A DNA stretch of 64,000 bases from an uncultured Desulfuromusa sp. (GCF_963675815.1 NZ_OY776574.1:366001-430000); one strand, 5' to 3'; numbered from the stretch's first letter, positions 33,639 to 42,767 are shown. Notes: generated by a model not told the origin, from the letters alone. A program made the numbers and translations.

Positions 33639-34853
33639 ATGAAAATAGCCATAATCGGCGGCGGCGCAGCAGGTTTCTTTGCTGCCATCAATATAAAAGA
33701 AAATCACCCGGAGTCTGATGTTGTCATTTTTGAAAAATCACAATTCCTTCTGTCCAAGGTCAGAGTTTCAGGTGGAGGCCGTTGTAACCTCACCAACAAC
33801 TGCACCGGCATAAAAGAATTATCGACCGCCTACCCTCGCGGAGGAAATGCTTTAAAAAAAGCTTTTCGCCATTTTGATCACACAGATGCAATCCATTGGT
33901 TTGAGTCACGAGGCGTTCCTCTGGTCACCCAGGAGGATAACTGTGTCTTCCCGAGTTCACAGAACTCTCAGAGCATTATTGATTGCTTTCTGGAACAGGC
34001 GGCAAAAGCAAATATCAAAATTGAGCTGGGGATGGGAGTCAAAGCTATCACTCCGATCGGAGTCCAACTGCAACTGGACTTTGTCGGCACCAGGAATCCA
34101 GTCAGGATATTTGACAAGGTTATTGTCACAACCGGCGGCTCCCCCCGAAAAGAGGGATTGCGCTGGCTGGAAAAATTGGGCCACCACATCGAATCGCCTG
34201 TTCCATCTTTATTCTCTTTCAAAATAGCTGACGATCCAATAACCGAACTGATGGGAATTGTCGTGGAGAAAGCATTGGTCAGCATCCAGGGGACCAGGTT
34301 GAGATCCGCAGGCCCGTTACTGGTGACCCATTGGGGGCTGAGTGGTCCGGCGATCTTGACGTTATCATCCCTTGGAGCACGGTGGCTGAATGAGAGGAAT
34401 TACCACTGTAATATTCAGGTAAACTGGACGAATCTGCGCAATCAGGAAGATGTCCTTGCCCAGTTGAATAACATTGCAAATGCACATCCCAAAAAGCTTT
34501 TGGCAAACCTCAGACCCTTCTCTGTCCCTGATCGCTTATGGAATTATCTGCTGGAAAAAAGTGGCTTGTCGATCAACAGAAAATGGGGAGAGATCGGGAA
34601 AACCGGATTCAACAAACTGATCAATGTGCTGACCAATGATGTCTATGCCATCACGGGACAGACACAATTCCGCGACGAGTTTGTGACCTGCGGGGGAGTC
34701 AGTCTGGACAGCATCGACATCAACACCATGCAAAGCAAAGCATGCAAAAATCTTTACTTTGCCGGGGAAGTCATGGATATCGACGGGGTGACCGGTGGCT
34801 ATAATTTTCAGGCAGCCTGGACAACTGCTTTTATCGCAGCCAAACTTAACTGA
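33639..34853 (+). CDS. HI0933/YhiN-type NAD(P)/FAD-dependent flavoprotein
   Basis: 404-residue flavoprotein. The start is ATG 33639 with AAGGGA 5 nt upstream; the ATG at 33633 is inside that site. The N-terminal Rossmann motif is IAIIGGGAAGFFAA (about 3-16), with the family-typical SKVRVSGGGRCNLTN (about 43-57). GGSPRKEG and the C-terminal FAD contact FAGEVMDIDGVTGGYNFQAAW are present. YhiN/HI0933 proteins are soluble FAD enzymes of uncertain substrate. No pathway partner adjacent; the DEAD-box gene follows 181 nt later. Confidence 0.88.
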   Translation: MKIAIIGGGAAGFFAAINIKENHPESDVVIFEKSQFLLSKVRVSGGGRCNLTNNCTGIKELSTAYPRGGNALKKAFRHFDHTDAIHWFESRGVPLVTQEDNCVFPSSQNSQSIIDCFLEQAAKANIKIELGMGVKAITPIGVQLQLDFVGTRNPVRIFDKVIVTTGGSPRKEGLRWLEKLGHHIESPVPSLFSFKIADDPITELMGIVVEKALVSIQGTRLRSAGPLLVTHWGLSGPAILTLSSLGARWLNERNYHCNIQVNWTNLRNQEDVLAQLNNIANAHPKKLLANLRPFSVPDRLWNYLLEKSGLSINRKWGEIGKTGFNKLINVLTNDVYAITGQTQFRDEFVTCGGVSLDSIDINTMQSKACKNLYFAGEVMDIDGVTGGYNFQAAWTTAFIAAKLN

Positions 34854-35034
34854 CCTGGATCTTTCCATCCCTGAATGCTTTTGCTACAAGACAAAAGTGC
34901 AGATTCCCCGTGAAATTGACAACAGGGTCACAATCAACTACTGTCCCGCCGATAAGTGCGACCTCGCAACCATTTCCGGCAAGCTGATATTCCCTGATCC
35001 AGAACAGCCGAATCATTACTATAAGGACCCATGC

Positions 35035-36393
35035 ATGTCTTTTCAATCTCTGGGGTTATGTACCGAACTGCTGAATGCAATTACCACGCAAGGATACACC
35101 ACCCCAACCCCGATTCAGCTCCAAGCGATTCCTGTCATTTTCAAAGGTCTTGACCTGCTCGCGGGCGCACAGACAGGCACCGGAAAAACAGCTGCATTCG
35201 CCTTACCAATCGTACAGATGTTGAGTGAAACCACGCCGATAAAAAAAAGGCGCAGTCCACGTGCCCTGATTCTGGTACCAACCCGTGAGCTGGCAGCTCA
35301 GGTCAGTGAACAGATGCAAAACTACGGACGCCGCTTATCGCTACGTTCAACCATGATCTACGGTGGAGTCAGCATCCAGGCACAAATTGAACGACTACAC
35401 CGGGGGATCGACATTGTTGTCGCAACTCCGGGACGGCTCCTTGATCATTTAACCCGCGGCACCATAAAACTTTCTGACATCCAATGCCTTGTTCTTGACG
35501 AAGCGGATCGGATGCTTGACCTGGGATTTATCGACGCTATCATCGAGATCTCAAAATATCTTCCGACCGAGAGGCAATCCCTGCTTTTCTCAGCAACTTA
35601 CTCACAAAAAATAAAGCAACTTGCCAGTGAATTGCTGATAAATCCGAAGCGGATTGAAGTTGCACGACGTAACATTGCCGCTGATGATATCGACCAGGTC
35701 ATCTATCCTGTGGAACGCAGTCGCAAACGGGACATGATCTCACACTTGATCCGCAAAGGTGAGTGGAATCAAGTTCTGGTTTTTGCCCGCACCCGCTATA
35801 GTGCCGACAAACTTACAGCTGAGCTCCTCTTTGATGGGATCCAGACCGCTGCTATCCACAGCAATAAAAGCCAATCAGTACGAACACGCACCCTGAAACA
35901 ATTTAAACAGGGAGAATTACAGGTTCTGGTCGCAACCGATGTCGCGTCACGAGGACTCGATATCGCCCGCTTGCCCTATGTGGTCAATTATGAGCTGCCC
36001 GATATCCCCGAAGATTATATCCATCGCATCGGTCGCACCGGCCGCGCAGGAGAATCGGGTCGGGCGCTCTCTCTGGTCTGCCATGCTGAACAGCCCAAAT
36101 TGCAAGCAATTGAAAAACTGCTCAAAATGACGATCCCCAGGAAGGCCATTGAAGAATTTCCACAGATTCCCATCAGGCGTGGCGCGCTAAAAAAACCCCG
36201 CAAAGAAACGACCAGATCACCTCATGCGAAGAACGTGGCTGCCAAGGAAAAAACCAACTCAAACCGTAAAAGGACATCCACGAAAAAAGTGAAAAAGGTC
36301 CAAAAATCAACAAAATCCAGAACCGTGGGGCGTAAAAAATCACCCCACCGACAAACCGCCCCAAAAACAGGACGACGGGGAAGCAGATCTTAG
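35035..36393 (+). CDS. rhlE: DEAD-box RNA helicase, RhlE type
   Basis: ATP-dependent RNA helicase, 452 aa from ATG 35035 with AAGGA upstream; the open frame extends to 34795 but that part resembles non-coding sequence. Q-motif FQSLGLCTELLNAIT...PTPIQ, motif I AQTGTGKT, Ia PTRELAAQ, Ib TPGR, II DEAD, III SAT, V VATDVASRGLDI and VI HRIGRTGRAG are all present. The C-terminal 80 residues are lysine/arginine-rich, as in RhlE, probably aiding RNA binding in ribosome assembly or cold adaptation. SrmB/CsdA-like paralogues are excluded by length and tail only provisionally. Confidence 0.9.
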   Translation: MSFQSLGLCTELLNAITTQGYTTPTPIQLQAIPVIFKGLDLLAGAQTGTGKTAAFALPIVQMLSETTPIKKRRSPRALILVPTRELAAQVSEQMQNYGRRLSLRSTMIYGGVSIQAQIERLHRGIDIVVATPGRLLDHLTRGTIKLSDIQCLVLDEADRMLDLGFIDAIIEISKYLPTERQSLLFSATYSQKIKQLASELLINPKRIEVARRNIAADDIDQVIYPVERSRKRDMISHLIRKGEWNQVLVFARTRYSADKLTAELLFDGIQTAAIHSNKSQSVRTRTLKQFKQGELQVLVATDVASRGLDIARLPYVVNYELPDIPEDYIHRIGRTGRAGESGRALSLVCHAEQPKLQAIEKLLKMTIPRKAIEEFPQIPIRRGALKKPRKETTRSPHAKNVAAKEKTNSNRKRTSTKKVKKVQKSTKSRTVGRKKSPHRQTAPKTGRRGSRS

Positions 36394-36631
36394 TGTTCAG
36401 GAAAAGGGTCGGAGTTTTGGGATGTTGCTCTGCGTCAAAGAAGCCTGACTTTTCAACCACTGATTTAACCATGCATACAATGGTATTGGGATGTTAAAAA
36501 TGTATTGATTTCACTCTGATCAGACAGGCATCAGTAGAGTTATAAGCCAAGAACATAAGATTTTTTTTATTAATTTTCTTGACTTTTTTTCAGCCAAGCC
36601 GGAAACTGCTAAAAAAACAAATATTTCCTGA

Positions 36632-36706
36632 TAATAGCAAACTCGGAGTAATCCGAGGACGCAAAGCCACGGGTCCTGTCAAGGATAGCCGGGTTGCCGA
36701 AGAAAA
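36632..36706 (+). promoter_or_regulatory. Cyclic dinucleotide (GEMM-I) riboswitch
   Basis: It contains the GEMM-I core: AGCAAAC (36636-36642), P2 stem CTCGGA-GTAA-TCCGAG with a GNRA loop, GACGCAAAGCCACGGG (36658-36673), a short P3 (TCC/GGA) and ATAGCCGGGTTGCCGA (36685-36700). The residue just before GCAAAC, which aligns with G20 of the V. cholerae Vc2 riboswitch, is A (36636). A at this position is the reported hallmark of Geobacter-type GEMM-Ib switches that prefer 3',3'-cGAMP. It lies 80 nt upstream of an EAL-HDOD gene and is followed by a terminator, so ligand binding probably controls termination. Confidence 0.88.
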
Positions 36707-36713
36707 ATTTCAC

Positions 36714-36752
36714 AAGCCCCACTTCGGTATGAAGTGGGGCTTGTTTCGTTTA
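36714..36752 (+). terminator. Expression-platform terminator of the GEMM-I riboswitch
   Basis: AAGCCCCACTTC (36714-36725) and GAAGTGGGGCTT (36731-36742) form a perfect 12-bp stem followed by GTTTCGTTT. It sits between the riboswitch and the gene. Confidence 0.8.
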
Positions 36753-36786
36753 AGGAACGATAAATCCGGCAGCAAAAGGAATCGCT

Positions 36787-38013
36787 ATGGGCACAGAAAA
36801 TCCTCAAGTAAAAACCCTGCTCGCAAGACAACCAATTTATTCGGCGCAAAAGGATTTATTTGGATTCGAGTTGCTTTTTCGCCATGAGATGGGTTCATCC
36901 GCACATGAATTTGGTGAAGAGTTAGCAACCAGCGAGGTTCTGCTGAACCTCTATACGGGTACGAACCAGCAAAGTGACCTGTTTTCCCGAAAAATATTTG
37001 TTAACATCTCCGAAGGGTTATTGTTATCTGATGCCTTTTTACCGGTTCCCCCTGAAAGCGTCATTATCGATCTCTCGCCATCGATACAAGTCAATGAGCC
37101 TTTGATCAATAGTATCAAAAAATGGAGGGATGCCGGATTCAGTTTTGCATTGGATGGCTTCGATTTCAGCCCGCGCTTTCAACCGGTTTTAGATTATATC
37201 CAGTATATCAAGGTTGATGCCCTCAATGAATCAATGAGTGAAATTGATTCGAAAATGAAAAACCTGTCCCACTATTCAGTCAATTGGATAGCTGAAAGAG
37301 TTGAGACAGAAACACAATTTACCAAGTTCAAAGAGCTGGGATTTACACTTTTCCAGGGATATTTTCTTGCCAAACCCACAGCCATTCAAGGACAACCGGT
37401 TCGGGGTAAAATCAACAACTCCATTGCAACAATCAGAGCCGTGAGCGATCCCGAGATAGAAGTCGCAGAAATGACAAACATTGTTAACCGGGACCCTAGT
37501 CTGGCCATACAGCTCCTCAAGATTGTTAACAGCCCGGTATATTCTTTGGGGCGAGAAGTCAATTCCGTAAGAGATGCTATTGTTTATCTGGGACTGATTC
37601 AAGTTAGAAAATGGATCATCATGATGTCGATGTTAAACAATATGGTCGCAAGTAGCGGGACTGTTAATTTAGTTTTAACTCGCGCAAAAGCCTGTGAAAA
37701 TTATGTCGAGAAAAGTCATGCGGTGAAATCCGATCAAGCATTTTTAGTGGGGCTGCTGTCAGGAGTTCATCTGCTGTTCGGCATTGATAATAAATCGTTC
37801 TTTGAACAGATCTCGTTACCAGATACCATCAAAGAGGCTATTCTTGAAGAAGAAGGAGTGCTCGGGCAGACACTCAGTGAAATTATCAAGACTGAATATA
37901 ATATTTTACAAAACACTTCAGAAATTGCCGACCAGGACGACATAGGACTCTCAGCATATCGCGAAGCAAGTACCTGGACAGAAGAGGTTTTAACCGTAGC
38001 CGACGACGGCTAA
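36787..38013 (+). CDS. EAL-HDOD signalling protein (YuxH type)
   Basis: 408-residue cytoplasmic protein with an N-terminal EAL-like domain (about 10-200) and a C-terminal HDOD domain (about 205-390). The EAL motif is degenerate (FELLFR at 27-32), and the metal-binding acidic residues of active phosphodiesterases are largely replaced, so it is likely a non-catalytic sensor or scaffold like CdgJ. HDOD features are MTNIVNRDPSLAIQLLKIVN and SVRDAIVYLGLIQVRKWIIM. Transcription is apparently set by the GEMM-I riboswitch in its leader. The next gene, also in the surface or motility sphere, has its own GEMM-like leader. Confidence 0.85.
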   Translation: MGTENPQVKTLLARQPIYSAQKDLFGFELLFRHEMGSSAHEFGEELATSEVLLNLYTGTNQQSDLFSRKIFVNISEGLLLSDAFLPVPPESVIIDLSPSIQVNEPLINSIKKWRDAGFSFALDGFDFSPRFQPVLDYIQYIKVDALNESMSEIDSKMKNLSHYSVNWIAERVETETQFTKFKELGFTLFQGYFLAKPTAIQGQPVRGKINNSIATIRAVSDPEIEVAEMTNIVNRDPSLAIQLLKIVNSPVYSLGREVNSVRDAIVYLGLIQVRKWIIMMSMLNNMVASSGTVNLVLTRAKACENYVEKSHAVKSDQAFLVGLLSGVHLLFGIDNKSFFEQISLPDTIKEAILEEEGVLGQTLSEIIKTEYNILQNTSEIADQDDIGLSAYREASTWTEEVLTVADDG

Positions 38014-38030
38014 GGCAGATAAAACAGATT

Positions 38031-38080
38031 CCCGCGACCTCGAAAGCCATGGATTCTTTTAAGAATATCGGGGTTGCGGG
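38031..38080 (+). promoter_or_regulatory. Shortened GEMM-like hairpin upstream of the FapA-family gene
   Basis: CCCGCGACCTCGA (38031-38043) and TCGGGGTTGCGGG (38068-38080) pair over 13 bp with two G-U pairs. The cap AAAGCCATGGATTCTTTTAA and the closing GGGGTTGC resemble the 3' half of the upstream GEMM-I switch (AAAGCCA-GG, ATA, GGGTTGC). The P2 arm is absent. It is probably a derived or decayed relative of the first riboswitch; ligand binding is unproven. Confidence 0.5.
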
Positions 38081-38089
38081 AGAATTATT

Positions 38090-38135
38090 CAAAATGTCTC
38101 TCTTCGGAATGAAGTGGAGCTTTTTTCTTCTTTTT
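38090..38135 (+). terminator. Terminator-like hairpin after the GEMM-like element
   Basis: CTCTCTTC / GAAGTGGAG with a small internal loop and a long T-rich tract (CTTTTTTCTTCTTTTT). The sequence TCTTCGGAATGAAGTGGAGCTT aligns with the terminator of the first riboswitch (36720-36742). Confidence 0.55.
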
Positions 38136-38195
38136 ACTGTGACACAACAAAGACCGGATCAATTCGCCATAGTGTCATTTCATAACAGAGGAAAC

Positions 38196-39701
38196 ATGAC
38201 GACAGTTGCAGCCAGTCAATCCGTCAATATCGGTATCAAGAAGCTTGGGGAGTATGTCAACGATGCTTACCGCTTAAATATTGAAGCCCACAATAGTGAA
38301 CTGGAATGCCGTGCCACGATCAGCGTCGATGATGCAGACAACAGCATCTCGCCAACTGAGCTTATCTCTATATTAAGCAAGAATGAAATAACAACGGCTA
38401 TAGATCTCGAGCAGATAGCTGTGTTCTGCTCTGAGGCCGCAGAGGGAAAGAATCTTGAAAACTTTCTTCTGGCCTCGGGATCTGAGCCGATACATGGTGA
38501 AGATGGCTGGTTTGAGCTGATTGTTGCAACCGGAAAAGAAAAAACTGATCTGGAGGTCGATGCCTTTGGTCGGGTCGATTTTAAATCGGTACAGAGTTTT
38601 TCCAATGTGACACCGGGGCAACAAATCGGTAATATCTATCCACCAACAGAAGGAACACCGGGAAAGACGATAACCGGCAAGCCTGTTCCATCGAAACCCG
38701 GAAAGCCAAACAGGGTTATCGCCGGCACTGGTGTCCGAATCAGCGATGACGGAACCCAAGCCATAGCAGAAAAGGCTGGACGGACCATATTTGAAAACAA
38801 TGTCCTTTCTATTGCAGAAGAATTAGTGATCAATGGTAATGTCGATTTGAGTGTCGGCCATATCAGTTTTAATGGTTTTGTCGATATTAAGGGTGATGTT
38901 CTGGACGATTTTAATATCTCCGCAACGAAAGGGATCAACATTACCGGCGCCGTGGGTGTCTGTCAGATCACCTCTGATGGCCCGGTAACACTTGGCACCA
39001 TGGCTGGTATGGGAACCGGTAAAATCACCTGCAAAGGAAGCCTGCAAGCCCGCTACCTGAATCAGGTCACTGTCGAATGCCGGGGTGATGTCAACATTTC
39101 CCACGAACTTCGTAATGCGGTGATAAAAGCAACCGGCAGCATCAATATTCCCAAAGGGATGGCAATCGGAGGAGAACTCATCGCACTTGAAGGCATTGAG
39201 GCTAAAATTCTTGGTGCCCGATCCGGTGCAAAAACCAGTGTCACTTCAGGCATATATTTCCCTGAAACAGATCAGCTCCAAAACCTGCAACGGCGATTAA
39301 AGAGCCTTGTAGATCAAATTAAAACAATCAGTTCAACCCTGGCGGCTCTGAGGAAAAAGCCCCCCTGCAATCAGAGTAAAGCGCTTCGTGAGGCAATCGA
39401 ATTACGGATTGGAGTGCTTACGCAGCGACAGATCAATCTTGATGCAGACCGTGAAGAAGTCGCAGAGGAGTTGCTTGGCTTTGCAGTGAATGAACACCCG
39501 ACAGCGAACCCCAAAATAAACATCCTGGATGCCATGAAGGAAGGGGTCTCTGTCAAACTTGGTGAAACCACTGAGGAGATTAACAACGAAATTTCAGGGC
39601 CGATTTCCATTATTGAAAACCCCGAAATGGGAGGATTCAGTTATCTGACTTATTCGCCATTAAAGGTGGGCGCTGAAAGCTTGGAAGAGGTCGTTGGTTG
39701 A
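38196..39701 (+). CDS. FapA-family (DUF342) protein
   Basis: 501 aa from ATG 38196 with AGAGGA just upstream; the longer frame to 38049 would run through the leader hairpin. The FapA/DUF342 domain contains GQQIGNIYPPTEGTPGKTI, PVPSKPGKPNRVIAGTGVR and a long right-handed beta-helix (repeats such as DLSVGHISFNGFVDIKGDV...NISATKGINITGAVG). A coiled coil (about 365-430) follows, then a short C-terminal domain. FapA proteins are cytoplasmic polymers linked in different bacteria to flagellar assembly, polarity or regulation of exopolysaccharide. Here the riboswitch-like leader ties it to cyclic dinucleotide control (inference). Confidence 0.85.
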   Translation: MTTVAASQSVNIGIKKLGEYVNDAYRLNIEAHNSELECRATISVDDADNSISPTELISILSKNEITTAIDLEQIAVFCSEAAEGKNLENFLLASGSEPIHGEDGWFELIVATGKEKTDLEVDAFGRVDFKSVQSFSNVTPGQQIGNIYPPTEGTPGKTITGKPVPSKPGKPNRVIAGTGVRISDDGTQAIAEKAGRTIFENNVLSIAEELVINGNVDLSVGHISFNGFVDIKGDVLDDFNISATKGINITGAVGVCQITSDGPVTLGTMAGMGTGKITCKGSLQARYLNQVTVECRGDVNISHELRNAVIKATGSINIPKGMAIGGELIALEGIEAKILGARSGAKTSVTSGIYFPETDQLQNLQRRLKSLVDQIKTISSTLAALRKKPPCNQSKALREAIELRIGVLTQRQINLDADREEVAEELLGFAVNEHPTANPKINILDAMKEGVSVKLGETTEEINNEISGPISIIENPEMGGFSYLTYSPLKVGAESLEEVVG

Positions 39702-39786
39702 TCTGTTGGCAGTGTTTGGGTAAAGCACACTAAAATCCAACAACCTCTATCAGATCATATCCGTTTGACCGGGCTTAAAGGACAAC

Positions 39787-40182
39787 ATGAAAATATCAGC
39801 TGTAATTTTTTGGCGGTTTCTGGCTTTACCTCTGGCCTTCACTCTTTTCCCTGTTTTTCTGGCGAATGCTGCTCAATCCGGTTGTCACCAGTCTGCAGAC
39901 AGCTGGATCTTGCTGTTGAACGATAAAGACAATACGGAGCTATTCCAGCGCTATGCAGATCAAAACTGCCGCTTTTCCGGGGATTGGGTGAAACGTTCGG
40001 AGATGATTTCATCCGCGCCTCAAAGGAAGAGAATGTGCCAGGATCTTGTTTTGCTCTGGTCCTACAAAAATTGTATTTATTTCCGCGACGTCATCAATCC
40101 CGAAGCCTATGAGCCCTGTAAAGCCTGGAGTCGGGAGATGCATCAACACTGTATGGAAAATGATGTCCAATGGTTCCCTTGA
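39787..40182 (+). CDS. Small exported cysteine-rich protein of unknown function
   Basis: 131 aa with a signal peptide (residues 1-29, ending FLANA). The mature part has six cysteines (SGCHQSA, NCRFS, RMCQDL, NCIYF, PCKAW, QHCMEN), which could form three disulfides in the periplasm. No family recognised. A weak ribosome binding site (AAAGGAC) precedes it. No obvious operon partner; HupE-like on the other strand is convergent. Confidence 0.6.
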   Translation: MKISAVIFWRFLALPLAFTLFPVFLANAAQSGCHQSADSWILLLNDKDNTELFQRYADQNCRFSGDWVKRSEMISSAPQRKRMCQDLVLLWSYKNCIYFRDVINPEAYEPCKAWSREMHQHCMENDVQWFP

Positions 40183-40255
40183 GAATAAGAATTCAGGTTA
40201 ATCAGAGGAATGATTAACTAAAGATTGTCCGCAAGAAGTCCGCCCAGACTGATCA

Positions 40256-40846
40256 TTATGCCATTGCCAGATAGATCCCGCTAAGCATAATGGCTCCACC
40301 GGCATAACGAGCTATTTTGTCAATCTGTAATTTCTGCAACCCCAACCCTGCAATGATACCAACGGAATGGATGATTGCCGTAGAAAGAGCAAATCCCAGG
40401 CTATATGAAACCGCTCCAAGTGATGCCGGCATTTCCGCACCATGGGCATAGCCATGAAATAAGGCAAAGAAACCGACGATAAGGACGCTCACACGTGTCG
40501 GAAATCTGAATGCCCCGACGATGAGAATCCCCATAACCAGGACTGAAGTCAGAATTCCTGCCTCAAGAAAAACAACGGGCCAACCTGAAAATCCCAGCAT
40601 ACCCCCCAGGATCATCACTGAGACAAAAGCGCCGGGCACGATCCATGTGGCACGGCCACCCTGCTGCGCGGCCCAAAGACCGACCGCAACCATGGCAAGT
40701 AAATGGTCAACCCCATACACCGGATGACTGAAGCCATGCATAAATCCACTGGTGTCACCAATACCGGTATGAGCCATTGCCAGACTCGGGAAAATAAAAA
40801 TCACTCCTAATGCATACAAGAATTTTTGTTGGAACAATTTGTTCAT
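40256..40846 (-). CDS. hupE: HupE/UreJ-family membrane protein
   Basis: 196-residue inner-membrane protein. The start is the ATG complementary to 40844-40846 with GAGGAG upstream. A signal-like first segment ends MAHTGIGDTSGFMHGFSHPVYGVDHLLAMVAVG, the HupE/UreJ hallmark with conserved His residues (HPxxGxDH), followed by FFALFHGYAHGAEMP. These proteins are thought to import nickel for hydrogenase or urease. No hydrogenase or urease gene is in view, so the link is by family only. Confidence 0.85.
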   Translation of the reverse strand: MNKLFQQKFLYALGVIFIFPSLAMAHTGIGDTSGFMHGFSHPVYGVDHLLAMVAVGLWAAQQGGRATWIVPGAFVSVMILGGMLGFSGWPVVFLEAGILTSVLVMGILIVGAFRFPTRVSVLIVGFFALFHGYAHGAEMPASLGAVSYSLGFALSTAIIHSVGIIAGLGLQKLQIDKIARYAGGAIMLSGIYLAMA

Positions 40847-40960
40847 AACGTTCTCTCCTCGCATAAGCGGTTGCGTTTATACGTTTCTCAACGCTAATTC
40901 TATACTGTAGCATCATTTTTTGCTGAATTCATTCAGGATTGGGTCAAAACCGGCAACAAA

Positions 40961-41001
40961 CAACAAGGCGACCCGGAATCAGGCAGCCTTGTTGCTGTTT
41001 T
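40961..41001. terminator. Bidirectional terminator beside dcuB
   Basis: CAACAAGGC (40961-40969) pairs with GCCTTGTTG (40986-40994). A T-run follows on the plus strand and TTTGTTG on the minus strand. It probably ends dcuB transcription. Confidence 0.65.
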
Positions 41002-41014
41002 TTATCCGGTTTAT

Positions 41015-42343
41015 CTAACCGAGAAGCAATTGCCCAAGGGCGTAACCAACCAGACAGGCGACGATAACACCGATTAGACCGGGCACCATGAAACTGTGGT
41101 TGAAATACCACTTGCCGATCTTTGTCGTTCCCGAAGTATCAAAGTTAACCGTAGCGATATCCGACGGGTAATTAGGGATGAAGAAATAACCGTAGCAGGA
41201 GGGCATAATCCCGATCAGCAACGCTGGTGACAACCCGAGACCCAGCCCGACCGGCAACATCATCCGACAGGTTGCAGCCTGGCTGTTAACCACAACCGAA
41301 ACAATAAACATCGCCAGGGCGAAAGTCCATGGGTAGGCGGTGACCATTTCAGTGATGCCGCCTTTAAAGCTCGGCATAGCAAATTTGAAGTAAGTATCAC
41401 TCATCCAGGCAATACCAAAGATAGCAATAGCAGCGACCATCCCTGATTTAAACACAACACCCTCAGGAACTTTGGAAGTTTTCGTTTTCGTGGCAAGAAG
41501 AATAACACCACCAAAAGCAAGCATCATCATCTGAATGATAATCGACATTTTGATCGGCTTGGCACCTTCAGCCAGGGTCCGAATACTCGGCACCATGGCG
41601 ATGACGACAATTGTTGCCAGTGCGAGTAAGAAAATCAGCACCGCATTGCGTGCCGAAGTCGGTAATTTTTCGTCGAGAGTGGTCGCAGTGGTTTCTTCAA
41701 TCCGTTTTTTCCAGGTCGGATCTTGCAGGCGCTCCTGATATTCAGGGTCATCTTTCAACTCACGACCTCGACGCATACTGTAGACAGACATAGCCAGGAC
41801 ACCAAGCAGGGTTGCGGGAATAGTCACTGAGAGAATTGAGACAAGAGTGATACTTGTGCTGAGTCCGGACATTTGCGACAAGTAGTAAACAACAGCCGCA
41901 GAGATAGGACTGGCGGTAATCCCCATTTGCGAAGCAACCGAGGAAGCAGCCATGGCCCGCTCCGGACGAATATCATTTTTCAGGGCGACATCGCCAATAA
42001 TCGGCATAATGGTGTAAACAGCGTGGCCGGTCCCCAGCATGAAAGTCATGGTGTAGGTGACTAATGGTCCAAGAATTGTTACCATTTTCGGCTTGGAACG
42101 AAGAATACGCTCAGCCACCTGTAACATATACTTGAGACCACCGGCGGCTTCAAGAATTGCAGCACAGGTCACAACCGCAAGGATAATCAGCATAACGGTG
42201 ATAGGAGGACTGGTCGGCGGCATCTTGAAAATAAAAACTTCGATCACCAGACCGATACCGGAAACCACACCAAGGCCGATACCGCCGTAGCGGCTACCGA
42301 TATAAAGCATTAACAGAAGAAACAGGAATTGAATGTACAGCAT
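41015..42343 (-). CDS. dcuB: Anaerobic C4-dicarboxylate antiporter DcuB-like
   Basis: 442-residue inner-membrane protein of the DcuA/DcuB family, exchanging fumarate, malate or aspartate for succinate during anaerobic growth. The start is the ATG complementary to 42341-42343, 8 nt after AAGGAG. About 12 hydrophobic segments are visible. MLYIQFLFLLLMLYIGSRYG opens the protein. LGTGHAVYTIMPIIGDVA and RPERAMAASSVASQMGIT (about 105-145) and PSCYGYFFIPNYPSDIATVNFD (about 385-410) are family landmarks. A DcuS/DcuR-like two-component pair encoded about 1.6 kb away probably controls it, as in E. coli. Confidence 0.92.
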   Translation of the reverse strand: MLYIQFLFLLLMLYIGSRYGGIGLGVVSGIGLVIEVFIFKMPPTSPPITVMLIILAVVTCAAILEAAGGLKYMLQVAERILRSKPKMVTILGPLVTYTMTFMLGTGHAVYTIMPIIGDVALKNDIRPERAMAASSVASQMGITASPISAAVVYYLSQMSGLSTSITLVSILSVTIPATLLGVLAMSVYSMRRGRELKDDPEYQERLQDPTWKKRIEETTATTLDEKLPTSARNAVLIFLLALATIVVIAMVPSIRTLAEGAKPIKMSIIIQMMMLAFGGVILLATKTKTSKVPEGVVFKSGMVAAIAIFGIAWMSDTYFKFAMPSFKGGITEMVTAYPWTFALAMFIVSVVVNSQAATCRMMLPVGLGLGLSPALLIGIMPSCYGYFFIPNYPSDIATVNFDTSGTTKIGKWYFNHSFMVPGLIGVIVACLVGYALGQLLLG

Positions 42344-42767
42344 GACGAAACTCCTTTCGTTTGTGGTGAGCATCAATAACTCCATCCATAACTCTTGAGG
42401 AGACTTTATTCCCTGTCTAACTATCTGTATATAAAACGGATTTAAAAAGGATTGATTCTTTTATGCTGATTTTGGTGATTGTGCTCACGACACCGACAAG
42501 TGAGCTATGCGCCTTGACTGGACTCTCTGCTGCTGATATTTTTATCCGAACAAAATAAAGTGAAAGGAAAATTTATGGAGATTGTGATCATGCGCAATAT
42601 GGCAAAGAGAGGTTCGGAAACTTAAGCCACTTTCACTTCCCCCAACCCTTCTTTGCCCGGTATTGACGCCGGGTTTCTTCACCATTCAGGAAACCCATCT
42701 TATTTAGCTTGGCACTCGTTTGCCAAGATTTCTTCTTTTCGGAGATTCGTATCCGAAGGGGGTTTCT
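42344..42767. other. Divergent region between dcuB and rsgA
   Basis: About 420 nt, no gene. It contains the dcuB promoter region and CTTGGCA (42708-42714)/TGCCAAG (42721-42727) followed by TTTCTTCTTTTC, a terminator-like hairpin just before rsgA. The TGGCAC-x-TGCC pattern there has the wrong spacing for a sigma54 promoter. Confidence 0.4.

Noticed and set aside
42708..42727. Sigma54-like TGGCAC...TGCC before rsgA
   Set aside because: The GG to GC spacing is one base short and the sequence is better explained as a CTTGGCA/TGCCAAG hairpin.
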